Shown: positions 36,466 to 45,075 of the stretch, piece by piece | Position numbering within the stretch: position 1 is the stretch's first letter | Layout: each line of letters opens with the position of its first letter | Origin: DASUPK01 sp963848955 | GTDB taxonomy: Bacteria; Actinomycetota; Thermoleophilia; Solirubrobacterales; 70-9 | DNA length: 64,000 nucleotides | Assembly (NCBI GenBank): GCA_963848955.1 | Contig: CAWKFQ010000023.1 | Location: forward strand, 1 to 64,000 | Reading direction: 5' to 3' | Program-made: the position numbers and the translations under genes | Notes under the pieces: generated by a model | The model's input: only the letters and a program-made list of their open reading frames with translations | What the model was told of the DNA's origin: nothing | The model's database searches: none

Positions 36466-36835
36466 GGCTTTCCCTACCCCGCGCATCCGGTTGCCCGAGC
36501 TCCACTCTCGGGCCGGGGGGTATGGCCGAGCCGACCACGTTGGTTGAGAGTTCGGCCATGGCTTCCATCACATCCTCGCGGCAAAACTCGGAGCGACCTC
36601 TCCCTCCGCTCCTGTCCAGCGAGGCCGCAGAGGCCCCCGGCCGGGGGCGCTCCCCCCGTTCCCGGCCGGGCCTCTCACCAGATGAGTACACACCGCTCCC
36701 AGTTCCGGTCGCTGAACGCATCCGGCAGCTCCCTGGGGCGCTTCTGCTGATCGCCGGCTACTCCGCCGCCCGATACCCGTGGCCGCACCGTTGGCACTCG
36801 GTGCGCGAGCTGTTCCCGGGGTGAGGGTGGAATCC
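36466..36835. other. 370-bp intergenic region
   Basis: Holds an 8-bp inverted repeat ATGGCCGA/TCGGCCAT (36522 and 36551) and the strong hairpin at 36630-36674. Several open frames exist but none has coding character, so I call no gene. Confidence 0.5.
36630..36674. terminator. long GC-rich hairpin
   Basis: GAGGCCCCCGGCCGGG pairs with CCCGGCCGGGCCTC across a 15-base loop, with a two-base bulge. Very stable, about 165 bp past the flavoprotein gene; a likely terminator or transcript-end structure without a clear T tract. Confidence 0.45.
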
Positions 36836-37129
36836 ATGCCGCGAGGGATTAAAGGAATGGCCTCGCGCCCTCCGTCTGAGCTGGTCGACGAGCTGATGGA
36901 TGCGTACGTCGATTGGCGGGAAGAGTGCGTCGCCCTCGATCAGGCGTACGCCCGCTGGTCGAGTGTCCCGCTGGACGATCGCAACGTTGCCTTCGCCGCC
37001 TATACGGCCGCTCTCGACCGAGAGGAGCAAGCGAGCTCGGTCTATGCCGAGCGGACGCATCTCGTGGCGGATGAGCTCACCTCCAGGCGCAGGCCGCTGC
37101 GACGGCTGCGGAGCCTGGTCAGCACCTGA
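36836..37129 (+). CDS. small helical hypothetical protein
   Basis: About 97 residues from ATG 36836 (a second ATG at 36857 begins MASRPPSELVDELMDAYVDW). The body is helical and charged: REECVALDQAYARWSSVPLD, then AFAAYTAALDREEQASSVYA. This pattern (WREECxAVxxAYxRW ... AYxAALDREExAAxxYA) is one I associate with small actinobacterial proteins of unknown function. It converges with the response regulator. Confidence 0.6.
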   Translation: MPRGIKGMASRPPSELVDELMDAYVDWREECVALDQAYARWSSVPLDDRNVAFAAYTAALDREEQASSVYAERTHLVADELTSRRRPLRRLRSLVST

Positions 37130-37136
37130 GACCTGA

Positions 37137-37802
37137 CTAGGAAGGCGCGTCCCTCAGATACGTCAGCGCGGCGAGCACCCTCCGGTGCTCGGTCGGGCTG
37201 GCCTGGAGACCCAGCTTGTGAAAGATGCTGGTCACGTGCTTCTCCACCGCCGCGGTGGTCACGACAAGCGACTCGGCGATGCCCTGATTCGACTTGCCCT
37301 GCGCCAGCTCCACGAGGACATCCCGTTCACGGGGCGTCAGTTCGTCGAGGGGTCCCTCGGTCCGGCGCCGCCCGACCATCCGGGCGACGACCTCGGGATC
37401 GAGCGCGCTGCCTCCCGCGGCGACGCGGGCGACCGCATCGGTGAATCCCTCTACGTCCCCGACTCGCTCCTTGAGGAGGTAACCGACGCCCTCCGCGCTC
37501 TCGCCGATCAGGTCAAGGGCGTACTGCTCCTCGTAGTACTGGGAGAGCACCAGGATGCCGGTCCCCGGACGCTGTTCCCTGAGCTCGAGCGCGGCGCGGA
37601 GCCCGTCGTCCCCGAGCCCCGGCGGCATCTGGATGTCCACCACCGCCACATCGGGCTTGTGCGCCAGCGCCTTTCGCAGGAAGCCGTCGGCGTCTCCGGC
37701 CTGGCTGACTACGTCGAATCCCGCGTCGGTCAGCAGACGCGCAATCCCTTCACGCAACAGAACGTCGTCCTCCCCGAGGACCACCCGGACGGGCTCAGAC
37801 AC
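37137..37802 (-). CDS. NarL/LuxR-family response regulator
   Basis: A 221-residue protein. Receiver domain: VRVVLGEDDVLLREGIARLL (acidic ED-D pair), VAVVDIQMPP (phospho-acceptor Asp, about residue 56), LVLSQYYEEQYA and GYLLKERVGD (conserved Lys). The DNA-binding domain is LTPRERDVLVELAQGKSNQG, then TTAAVEKHVTSIFHKLGL. All phosphorylation residues are present, unlike the regulator at 1613-2262. No histidine kinase is adjacent, so it is an orphan within this window. Confidence 0.9.
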   Translation of the reverse strand: MSEPVRVVLGEDDVLLREGIARLLTDAGFDVVSQAGDADGFLRKALAHKPDVAVVDIQMPPGLGDDGLRAALELREQRPGTGILVLSQYYEEQYALDLIGESAEGVGYLLKERVGDVEGFTDAVARVAAGGSALDPEVVARMVGRRRTEGPLDELTPRERDVLVELAQGKSNQGIAESLVVTTAAVEKHVTSIFHKLGLQASPTEHRRVLAALTYLRDAPS

Positions 37803-37907
37803 ACCGCCACGTTATCCATCACCCGCTTCGAACGCGAGGCTGCGGCACTACGAGGCCGGCAGGCCGACGCTGAGGGGGGCGTAGCCTTGGGCTGACTGGT
37901 CGGCTCA

Positions 37908-38628
37908 GTGACTGATCTTCTCGAAACCGTTATCGAGGCCCACGGCGGTCTCGACCGCTGGAATCAGCTGGACAACGTCTCGGCGCGCCTCGCGCAGGGC
38001 GGGGGCCTGTGGGCGCTCAAGGGCCAGGGGGGAGTCCTCGACGACGTCGTCGTCACGGTGAGCCTGCACGTGGAGCGGGCCTCGCATCGGCCATTCGGTG
38101 CTGCCGACCGGCACAGCTCGTTCACCCCCGAACGCGTCGCGATAGAGACCGACGACGGAACCGTCGTCGAGGCCCTCGATCATCCGCGCGACTCGTTCGC
38201 CGGACATACGCAGGAAACGCCGTGGAGCACGCTTCAGCTCGCCTACTTCGCGGGCTACGCGATGTGGACCTACCTGACGCAGCCCTTTAGCTTCGCCCTG
38301 CCCGGCTTCGAGACTTCCGAGCTCGATCCGTCGGGAGGAAGCCGGCCAGCGATGGCGTCGGCTGCGGGTGATCTGGCCGAGCAACCTTGCCACCCACAGC
38401 AGCGAGCAGACGCTCTACTTCAATGACGACGGCCAGATGGTGCGGCACGACTACGACGTCGAGATCACCGGCGGCACGAACGCGGCGCACTATGCCTCGG
38501 ACTACCGTGAGGTCGACGGGATCAAGCTCCCCACCAAGCACAGGATCTACCCGCGCACACCCGACGGCCAGTCGCTCGAGGAGCCCCTGATCGTCTCGAT
38601 CGACCTCAGCGAGATCGCATTCAGCTAA
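37908..38628 (+). CDS. conserved hypothetical protein, frameshifted near 38330
   Basis: The first frame reads LLETVIEAHGGLDRWNQLDN, then LARLAQGGGLWALKGQGG-type sequence and TPWSTLQLAYFAGYAMWTYL. After SELDPS one extra base shifts the frame, which continues EEAGQRWRRLRVIWPSNLAT, HDYDVEITGGTNAAHYASDY and REVDGIKLPTKHRIYPRTPD to the stop. About 239 residues if intact. The pattern (E-A-H-G-G-x-x-R-W; FxGYxxWxYLxxPF; DY-REVDGIKxPT-x-R) is a widespread uncharacterised family with a likely LolA-like beta fold. It is 13 bp before the flavoprotein fusion gene. Confidence 0.7.
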
Positions 38629-38641
38629 CGCACCGATCAAC

Positions 38642-40342
38642 TTGACCGGGGGTAATTCGCCAATCCCAGCGGGGCTCCCGGAGACCCCCGACGAGGACGG
38701 CACCTCGCCTCGCCTCGACGAGAAGCACATGACGCGATTCCGGGGGCTCGGCCGCAGTCGCACGACATCGCACGGTGATGTCCTTTTCGCCGCCGGCGAT
38801 GAGGGGGCCGACTTCTTCGTCGTCGCGTCGGGGTCCGTGGCGATCGTCCAGGGCTACGGTGAGGAGAACCGGGTCATCGCCGTCTTCGGCCGTCACCAGT
38901 TCCTGGGCGAGCTCAGCATGCTCACCGGTCAGCGGCTCTATCTGAGCGGGGTGGTCAGCGACGGCGGAGAGGTGATCCAGGTTCCCGTGGAGAAGCTGCG
39001 CGAGCTCGTCGCCGAGGACAAGGGCCTGAGCGACATCATCCTCGGCGCGTTCATGGCCCGGCGAGCGTTCCTGATCGACGCCGAAACGGGAATCAGGCTG
39101 ATCGGCTCCCGGTTCTCGCCCGACTCGCGCCGGCTTCGCGAGTTCCTCGCCCGCAACCGCATGCCCCACCAATGGATCGACCTGGAGGAGGACGACGAAG
39201 CGCAGGCCATGCTGGATGGACTCGCCATCGAGCCAGATCAGACCCCGGTCGTGATCGCCAACGGCGGCGAGACCCTGCGCAACCCGACCAATGCCGAGCT
39301 GGGGCGGGTGATCGGCCTCGGGTCAGCGGGCGCGACGCCGGCGCTCTGCGACCTCGTGGTCGTCGGTGCCGGGCCGGCCGGGCTGGCGGCGTCGCTGTAT
39401 GGCGCTTCAGAAGGACTCGACGTTCAAGCGGTGGAGGCGGTCGCCAGCGGCGGCCAGGCCGGGACGTCGGCGAGGATCGAGAACTACCTCGGTTTCCCCG
39501 CGGGGGTGTCGGGTAGCGAGCTGGCCCAGCGTGCCGGTGTCCAGGCGCTCAAGTTCGGTTCGCGCCTGGCTGTGCCCGCCGCGGCGATGCGGATGACCAG
39601 TGAACCGAGGCGGCATGTGATCGAGCTCTCGAACGGCGAGGTGACGACCGGCCGCACCGTGGTCATCGCCACCGGGGCCCAATACCGCCGCCTCGACGTG
39701 CCCCGACTCGCCGAGTTCGAGATGGGCGGGGTCTACTACGCCGCTACCCAGGCGGAGGCGCAGCGCTGCGCGGGCGATCCGGTCCTGATCGTCGGGGGCG
39801 GAAACTCGGCCGGCCAGGCAGCGATGTTCCTGTCCCGGCACGCGTCGCAGTGCCGGCTCCTGATCCGGGGTGGCGATCTGGGGAAGTCGATGTCGCGGTA
39901 TCTCGTCGATCAGATCGAGCGCAACGACCTGGTTCGGGTCTGCCTCCACACGGAGGTGGTCGAGCTCGGCGGCGAGCGTGAGCTGGAGACTGTGACGATC
40001 GCCGACTGCCGCTCGGGAGAGCGCAGCACTGTCCCCGCCAAGGCGCTGTTCGTCTTCATCGGCGCTTCACCGCACACCGAGTGGCTGGAAGGCCAGCTGG
40101 CCACCGACGACAACGGATTTCTGCTCACCGGCCGGGACGTCCCGGACGGGGCTCTCGCGGAGCACAACGGCGAGGCCCCGTACTTCCTCGAGACCAGCCG
40201 TCCAGGAATCTTCGCCGTCGGCGACGTCCGCTCCGGATCGATCAAGCGAGTCGCCTCCGCGGTCGGCGAGGGGTCGATGGCTGTCCGGCTCGTCCATGAC
40301 CGCCTCGGAGCGACCCAGCCCCTGACGGCGGCAGGTCCTTGA
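38642..40342 (+). CDS. cNMP-binding / glutaredoxin-like / thioredoxin-reductase-like flavoprotein
   Basis: A 566-residue protein from TTG 38642. Residues about 25-135 form a cyclic-nucleotide-binding domain (SHGDVLFAAGDEGADFFVVA; FGRHQFLGELSMLTGQRLYL). Residues about 150-225 are glutaredoxin-like but have RFSPDS where CxxC would sit, then LREFLARNRMPHQWIDLEED and DQTPVVIANGG. The C-terminal 330 residues are thioredoxin-reductase-like: LVVVGAGPAGLAASLYGASE, ASGGQAGTSARIENYLGFPA, VLIVGGGNSAGQAAMFLSRH and GIFAVGDVRSGSIKRVASAV. The CATC motif is replaced by AATQ, so it cannot act as a disulfide TrxR. Likely a nucleotide- or ligand-controlled NADPH oxidoreductase. Confidence 0.85.
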   Translation: MTGGNSPIPAGLPETPDEDGTSPRLDEKHMTRFRGLGRSRTTSHGDVLFAAGDEGADFFVVASGSVAIVQGYGEENRVIAVFGRHQFLGELSMLTGQRLYLSGVVSDGGEVIQVPVEKLRELVAEDKGLSDIILGAFMARRAFLIDAETGIRLIGSRFSPDSRRLREFLARNRMPHQWIDLEEDDEAQAMLDGLAIEPDQTPVVIANGGETLRNPTNAELGRVIGLGSAGATPALCDLVVVGAGPAGLAASLYGASEGLDVQAVEAVASGGQAGTSARIENYLGFPAGVSGSELAQRAGVQALKFGSRLAVPAAAMRMTSEPRRHVIELSNGEVTTGRTVVIATGAQYRRLDVPRLAEFEMGGVYYAATQAEAQRCAGDPVLIVGGGNSAGQAAMFLSRHASQCRLLIRGGDLGKSMSRYLVDQIERNDLVRVCLHTEVVELGGERELETVTIADCRSGERSTVPAKALFVFIGASPHTEWLEGQLATDDNGFLLTGRDVPDGALAEHNGEAPYFLETSRPGIFAVGDVRSGSIKRVASAVGEGSMAVRLVHDRLGATQPLTAAGP

Positions 40343-40362
40343 TTCAAATACAGTCGCCCGGC
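40333..40362 (+). repeat. tRNA-Pro-like T-arm fragment, copy 5
   Basis: AGGTCCTTGATTCAAATACAGTCGCCC resembles the T-arm and acceptor end of the fragments at 3694 and 6134, with several changes. It overlaps the end of the flavoprotein gene. Weaker than the other copies. Confidence 0.4.
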
Positions 40363-40426
40363 TGAACCCACACGGGATGCACGGATGCTCCCGTCAACCA
40401 GCTCCCAAGGGGAGGAGGAGATTTGA

Positions 40427-40829
40427 ATGGTTCTTGCTGACGTCACCTTCGGCCAGGTGCTCCTGACCGTGCTCGAGGTCTTTCTCTTCGCGGCCTGGCT
40501 GATGATCCTGTTCGTGATCATCAGCGATCTCTTCCGCGATCACTCAGATATCCGGGTGGGGGAAGGCCGCCTGGGTGATCTTCCTGATCTTCGTCCCGTT
40601 CCTGGCGGCGCTCGTCTACCTGATCGCCCGCGGCGACGGCATGCGCGAGCGGTCCCTGGCCCAGCAACAGGAGGCGCAGAAGCAGCTGGACACCTATATC
40701 CGCCAGACCGCGTCGTCAGGCGGCGGCGAGTCGCCGGCGGACGAGCTCACCAAGCTCGCCCGGCTGCATGACGAGAAGAAGCTCTCGGACGAGGAGTTCG
40801 AACGGGCCAAGGCCAAGATCGTCGCCTAG
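40427..40829 (+). CDS. PLDc_N / SHOCT domain membrane protein, frameshifted near 40550
   Basis: GGGGAGGAGGAGATTTGA precedes ATG 40427. The first frame gives TM1 (VLLTVLEVFLFAAWLMILFV) and IISDLFRDH. One extra base near 40545-40552 shifts the frame, which continues SGWGKAAWVIFLIFVPFLAA (TM2) and LVYLIARGDGM. The C terminus has a SHOCT domain: ELTKLARLHDEKKLSDEEFE. About 134 residues if intact. This two-TM plus SHOCT layout is common in actinobacteria and of unknown function. It converges on the MBL gene with a 4-bp overlap. Confidence 0.8.
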
Positions 40830-41611
40830 GCCGAGCGGAGAGAAGAGGATCCCGGCTCCCAGTCCAGGGTGGTCTCGGAGCCGGGTTCGAGGACGCGGAC
40901 TTCCACACCGGGCGCCAGCTGAGCGGCCAGGCGAGCGAACTCGCGGGGCGGCTCCGTGAGGGGGTCCGGCCGCAGCAGCCGCAGGCCGGCCGGATAGAAG
41001 GTTCCCCAGTGAATCGGCACGGCCACACGCGGCTGGATCATCTGGAGCGCGCGAGCCGCGCGGTCGGGATCCAGGTGTCCCTGGCCCACGGATAGGCCCC
41101 AGCCCCAGATCGGAAGCAGCGCCAGATCGATTGGCCCGAGCTCCGACATCTCCCGAAACAGGTCGGTGTCGCCGGCGAAGTACACGGTTCGGCCGCCGCG
41201 CCTGAGCAGATAGCCGAGTGCCTGGATCTGTGCGCCCCGGTGGCCGTCGCGGTAGCCGTCATGGACCGCCCGCACCCCGGTGATCTCCACGCCGCCGAGC
41301 GACACCGTCTCGCCGGCTCCGATCTCGTGGATGTTCTCGGCACCGCCCTTTGCCGCCCACCTGGCGGCGTCCTGCGGAACGACCACGGGGGTACTCGAGG
41401 GGACGCGCCGCAGCGACGGCAGATCGAGATGGTCGCGGTGCAGGTGCGAGATCACCACCAGGTCGGCCATCGACGCGGTTCCGGAGTCCGGTTTCGGTCC
41501 CTGCCTGTGGAGCGGCCCAAGCCACCCGCGCAGCATCGGATCCGTGAGGATCGATAGACCGTCGAGTCGCAGCAGCACGGTCGAGTGACCGATGTATGTC
41601 AGCCGGTCCAT
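40826..41611 (-). CDS. MBL-fold metallohydrolase (UlaG/NAPE-PLD-like)
   Basis: A 261-residue protein from ATG 41611 (MDRLTYIGHSTVLLRLDGLS); upstream in-frame residues are not family-like. Metal ligands: VVISHLHRDHLDLPSL (HxHxDH), VHDGY (His), YFAGDTDLFREM (Asp) and VPIHWGTFYP (His). The early GHST and ILTDPMLRG motifs match the UlaG/phospholipase D-type subgroup. Substrate unknown. It is divergent from the SpoIIAA-like gene. Confidence 0.88.
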   Translation of the reverse strand: MDRLTYIGHSTVLLRLDGLSILTDPMLRGWLGPLHRQGPKPDSGTASMADLVVISHLHRDHLDLPSLRRVPSSTPVVVPQDAARWAAKGGAENIHEIGAGETVSLGGVEITGVRAVHDGYRDGHRGAQIQALGYLLRRGGRTVYFAGDTDLFREMSELGPIDLALLPIWGWGLSVGQGHLDPDRAARALQMIQPRVAVPIHWGTFYPAGLRLLRPDPLTEPPREFARLAAQLAPGVEVRVLEPGSETTLDWEPGSSSLRSA

Positions 41612-41651
41612 CCTGGGCCGCTGTGCATCATGAGCCAACCGAGGAGGAGAC

Positions 41652-42023
41652 ATGGTCGAGCGTATGGATGACGTGCCCGCCGGGGTCATCGGACTGCGGG
41701 CGTCGGGCAAGCTCACCAAGGAGGACTACACCGACGTACTCGAGCCCGCCCTGAAGGAGGCGATGGACTCGGGAGAGGCGCGTGTGCTCTTCGTGCTGAC
41801 GGACTTCGAGCACCTCGAGCTCGACGCCACCTTCGAGGACATCAAGACGGGGCTGGGAGTGGAATTCGCCCATCGCAAGGATTGGAAGCGCCTGGCGATG
41901 GTGACCGACGTCGACTGGGTGGCGAGGGCGATGCGCATGTTCGCCTGGGCCATGCCCGGCGAGCTGGCCGTCTACGACGACCTCGACAAGCTGGAGGAGG
42001 CCAAGAGCTGGGCGGCGGGGTGA
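41652..42023 (+). CDS. SpoIIAA/STAS-like protein
   Basis: A 123-residue protein with GAGGAGGAGAC ahead of ATG 41652. VIGLRASGKLTKEDYTDVLE, VLFVLTDFEHLELDATFEDI and RLAMVTDVDWVARAMRMFAW match the SpoIIAA-like (PF11964) family, a STAS-related alpha/beta fold. The anti-anti-sigma Ser/Thr is not obvious, so a phospho-switch role is unproven. Ends 2 bp before the opposing GNAT gene. Confidence 0.85.
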   Translation: MVERMDDVPAGVIGLRASGKLTKEDYTDVLEPALKEAMDSGEARVLFVLTDFEHLELDATFEDIKTGLGVEFAHRKDWKRLAMVTDVDWVARAMRMFAWAMPGELAVYDDLDKLEEAKSWAAG

Positions 42024-42024
42024 A

Positions 42025-42357
42025 TCAGCCGTCCGCGGCCAGCCCGAAGTGCTCTCGTAGGTCACGCGGCACCAGATCCCGGTACTCCGGATGCTTGGCG
42101 ATGTAGCCGAGTACGAACGGGCAGAACGGGAGCACCGCCAAACCCTCTTTGCGCGCGGCATCGAGTGCGCTGGAGATCAGCCGGGTGGCGACCCCCTTCC
42201 CCTCGTACTCGGGTGCGACCTCGGTGTGGATGAACGCGATCAGATCGCCGCGGCGGCGGTACTCCGTGAATCCAGCGATCTGATCGCCGTCGCGGATCTC
42301 GAACCGCTCCCGCTCGGGTGCGTCAACGACGCTGTACTGAGCGAGGTTCCCGCTCAC
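42025..42357 (-). CDS. GNAT-type N-acetyltransferase (YjdJ-like small family)
   Basis: A 110-residue protein from GTG 42357 (VSGNLAQYSVVDAPERERFE). HTEVAPEYEGKGVATRLISS is the acetyl-CoA-binding loop and PFCPFVLGYIAKHPEYRDLV the conserved C-terminal motif of this short GNAT subgroup (PF14542). Substrate unknown. Confidence 0.85.
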   Translation of the reverse strand: MSGNLAQYSVVDAPERERFEIRDGDQIAGFTEYRRRGDLIAFIHTEVAPEYEGKGVATRLISSALDAARKEGLAVLPFCPFVLGYIAKHPEYRDLVPRDLREHFGLAADG

Positions 42358-42421
42358 TCCATCGAGCCTAGCGAGCCACGGCCGCGGTCCGCACCCGGTA
42401 AAACGGGGACCGAGGAGCCAT

Positions 42422-43234
42422 ATGACCGAGCGCGAGATCAACTACTGGCTGATGGACATGGACGGGGTGCTGATCCGCGAGGAGGAGCGCCTCGATGGAG
42501 CCCCCGAGTTCATCGCCAAGCTGCGCGAGCTCGAGATCCCGTTTCTGGTCCTCACCAACAGCTCGATCTACACCCGGCGAGATCTCGGTGCCCGTCTCGC
42601 CCGCCAGGGCCTCGATGTGCGGGAGGAGTCGATCTGGACGTCCGCGCTGGCCACCGCCACGTTTCTCGAAGATCAAAGGCCCGGGGGGTCGGCCTTCATC
42701 GTCGGCGAGGCCGGCCTGACGACCGCGCTCCACGAGGCGGGCTACACGGTTAACGAGCAGGACCCCGACTACGTCGTCCTCGGCGAGACGCGGACCTACA
42801 GCTTCGAGCGGATCACGCAGGCCATCCGCCTGATCCGCCGCGGGGCCCGTTTCATCGCCACCAATCCCGACAACATCGGCCCGGCCCCGGGCGGCCCCCT
42901 TCCGGCGACGGGATCGGTTGCCGCGCTGATCAGCCGTGCCACGGGCGTTGACCCCTACTTCGTCGGCAAGCCGAACCCGCTCATGATCCGATCCGCCCTC
43001 AACGCGCTGGACGCCCACTCCGAGCAGACCGCGATGGTGGGGGACCGGATGGACACCGACATCGTCGCCGGCATCGAGGCGGGGCTCGAGACGTTCCTCG
43101 TCCTCACCGGAGTGACCGACCGTGGCGAGGCCGAGTCCTACCCGTACCGGCCGCACCGCATCGTCGACTCGGTCGCCGACCTCATCCCCGAGGTGGAGGC
43201 CGCGGTGGAACGCCAGAGCGTCAGTGAACGGTGA
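42422..43234 (+). CDS. HAD-IIA family phosphatase (NagD/phosphoglycolate-phosphatase-like)
   Basis: A 270-residue protein. Motif I WLMDMDGVLIREEERLDGAP (nucleophile and general acid Asp), motif II VLTNSSIYTRRDLGARLARQ (Thr/Ser), the C2 cap between, motif III Lys in YFVGKPNPLMIRSALNAL and motif IV AMVGDRMDTDIVAGIEAGLE. All catalytic residues are present. Likely removes phosphate from a small metabolite. Converges on the lysozyme gene with a 14-bp overlap. Confidence 0.9.
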   Translation: MTEREINYWLMDMDGVLIREEERLDGAPEFIAKLRELEIPFLVLTNSSIYTRRDLGARLARQGLDVREESIWTSALATATFLEDQRPGGSAFIVGEAGLTTALHEAGYTVNEQDPDYVVLGETRTYSFERITQAIRLIRRGARFIATNPDNIGPAPGGPLPATGSVAALISRATGVDPYFVGKPNPLMIRSALNALDAHSEQTAMVGDRMDTDIVAGIEAGLETFLVLTGVTDRGEAESYPYRPHRIVDSVADLIPEVEAAVERQSVSER

Positions 43235-43985
43235 TCTTGCCGAGCCGCTTGCCGAGACGGTCCATGTCGACCCGGCCCGAGATCCCGGGGACGCTGCCCG
43301 AGCTCGTGTACTGCCAGACCCAGTAGCCACGGCCCGCCCAGTTGTTCGCCGGCACGGTCGGCCTGGAGACGCCCCACTCGGCGACCCAGAGCGGGTACTT
43401 CGCCTTGGCGAACTCGGCAGTGTTGCCGGTCGCCGACCAGCTCGAGGCGTTCGTGTAGATCATCGGCTTCCGCCCGAGCTGCTTGGTGACCCGCTTCACG
43501 AAGACCCTGATCCAGGTCCGCAGGCTCGTCGAGGTCATCCCGGTGAATGGAGACTCGGCGTCGAGGACCGGGATCAGCTCGCCCTGCTGGAGCGAGCCGA
43601 CGGCCGCGATGAAGATGTTCGCCTCGGCGAGCGCATCGGCCCGGGCGTCGGTGGCCGTGGCGCCGCTCGCGAATGCCCGGTGGTAGGCGCCGACGCGGAT
43701 CCCCGCCGACTCGGCCGCAAGCCGGTTGGTCGCGAAGTAGGGGTCGGGCCCGCACTGGGCGGGCTTGACCGTGCAATCCGCACCGCTGCCGCGGCTCGCC
43801 TGTACGAAGGCGAACCGAATTCCGGATCCAGAGACGCTCGGCCAGTCGATCGCGCCCTGGAAGCGCGAGACGTCGATCCCGATCGCCTTCGTTCCGGCCT
43901 GCGCCGGAACAGCACCGCCCAGCAGGCCGAGCGCGAGCAGCGAGGCGACCAGCAGGGCCCGTGGCAGCAGTCTTCCCATCGGCAT
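43221..43985 (-). CDS. secreted GH25 lysozyme
   Basis: A 254-residue protein from ATG 43985. Signal peptide RLLPRALLVASLLALGLLGG-AVPAQA. Glycoside hydrolase 25 barrel: KAIGIDVSRFQGAIDWPSVS (first catalytic-strand Asp), FVQASRGSG, GAYHRAF, LIPVLDAESPF (D-x-E pair) and the C-terminal WVWQYTSSGSVPGISGRVDM. A muramidase cleaving peptidoglycan, perhaps for wall remodelling or competition. No cell-wall-binding repeats. Confidence 0.9.
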   Translation of the reverse strand: MPMGRLLPRALLVASLLALGLLGGAVPAQAGTKAIGIDVSRFQGAIDWPSVSGSGIRFAFVQASRGSGADCTVKPAQCGPDPYFATNRLAAESAGIRVGAYHRAFASGATATDARADALAEANIFIAAVGSLQQGELIPVLDAESPFTGMTSTSLRTWIRVFVKRVTKQLGRKPMIYTNASSWSATGNTAEFAKAKYPLWVAEWGVSRPTVPANNWAGRGYWVWQYTSSGSVPGISGRVDMDRLGKRLGKITVH

Positions 43986-44094
43986 TGGTGACCTAACACG
44001 CTCCCTCGCTGGTAGGAGCGCTTCAGTGTCCGATGGGAGGAAACCTGCGTATCGCTCAGCGTCAAACGCACGCAGAGCGGGTATTGAAACCTTG

Positions 44095-45075
44095 ATGCAC
44101 TCCCACGGGGAAGCGTCCGGCCTCACCGAGGGATTTGTCCACCAGGCCCTCATCTATGGCTCCGACCAGGAGTTCATAGAAGTCGTGCTGCCGTTCGTGG
44201 GAGAGGGCCTGAGCTCGGACGAGCCGATCCTCGTCGCTGTCCAGGGTCGCCACGTGGAGAACCTGCGCGCGGCGCTCGGAGGCACGCCCGAGGGTCTGAC
44301 GGTCTACCCAGTGGAAGACTGGTACGAGACCTCGGCGCGCACACGGGATAAGTTCGCGCGCTGGGTTCTGCAGCGGACAGCCCGTTCCGGACGGATCCGC
44401 CTGATCGGGGAGCAGCCCTGGGCGCTGGGGCACGAGGCCCAGGTGCGCGACTGGGCCAGGTACGAGTCGGTGATCAACGTCGCCTTCGCCGGGCTCCCAC
44501 TGACCTTGATCTGCCCATACGACGCCGAGGCCCTGCCCGAGGAGGTCCTGGGTCATGCCCGCGACACCCATCCGGAGATCGTGGATGGCGACGGCAGCTC
44601 CCCCAGCAGCTCCTACGTGGACCCCCGCGACTTCTGCAGGCGACTCGACGCGACCGTCGAGGCTCAGCGCCACGCTCCCTCCCTGGAGTTGCAATTCGAG
44701 CTCGATGACCTGCCCGTGGTCCGGCGATTGATTGGATCGTTCGCCCTCGACGCCGGCCTGACTGGCGCGCGCACGGAGGAGATCGTGCTGGCGGCCAACG
44801 AGATCGCGACGAACGCGGTGATCCACGGTCGGCCGCCCACCACTGTCCGGGCCTGGCACGGAAACGCCGAGATCATCGTCGAGGTGACCGATGGCGGCGA
44901 CGGCATCCAGGACGTACTCGCCGGCCAGCTGTCGCCGCCCCCGGAGGTATCCGGTGGCCGGGGCCTGTGGCTCACCCGGCTGCTGTGCGATGCCGTTGAG
45001 GTCTGCAACGCGGGCGGTTGCATCGTCACGATGCACGCGGCCACGCCGAGCCAACAGCCCGCTAGAGCTGCCTGA
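44095..45075 (+). CDS. MEDS sensor plus HATPase (anti-sigma-like) protein
   Basis: A 326-residue protein from ATG 44095. Residues about 1-180 match MEDS/DcmR-type sensory domains (GFVHQALIYGSDQEFIEVVL; PFVGEGLSSDEPILVAVQG; WGLGHE-like WALGHEAQVRDWARYESVIN). Residues about 200-320 are a serine-kinase-type HATPase (FELDDLPVVRRLIGSFALDA; IVLAANEIATNAVIHGRPPT, N-box; VTDGGDGI, G1; GGRGLWLTRLLCD, G2). A common actinobacterial layout linked to SigB-type partner switching, which no adjacent gene confirms. It converges with the FMN oxidase gene. Confidence 0.85.
   Translation: MHSHGEASGLTEGFVHQALIYGSDQEFIEVVLPFVGEGLSSDEPILVAVQGRHVENLRAALGGTPEGLTVYPVEDWYETSARTRDKFARWVLQRTARSGRIRLIGEQPWALGHEAQVRDWARYESVINVAFAGLPLTLICPYDAEALPEEVLGHARDTHPEIVDGDGSSPSSSYVDPRDFCRRLDATVEAQRHAPSLELQFELDDLPVVRRLIGSFALDAGLTGARTEEIVLAANEIATNAVIHGRPPTTVRAWHGNAEIIVEVTDGGDGIQDVLAGQLSPPPEVSGGRGLWLTRLLCDAVEVCNAGGCIVTMHAATPSQQPARAA

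Noticed and set aside
34987..36486. Long minus-strand open frame (499 codons) opposite the disulfide reductase
   Set aside because: High-GC antisense shadow; the plus strand carries intact FAD, NAD and redox motifs.
36522..36824. Open frame of about 100 codons after the disulfide reductase
   Set aside because: It spans a strong hairpin, has weak third-position bias and no recognisable protein features.
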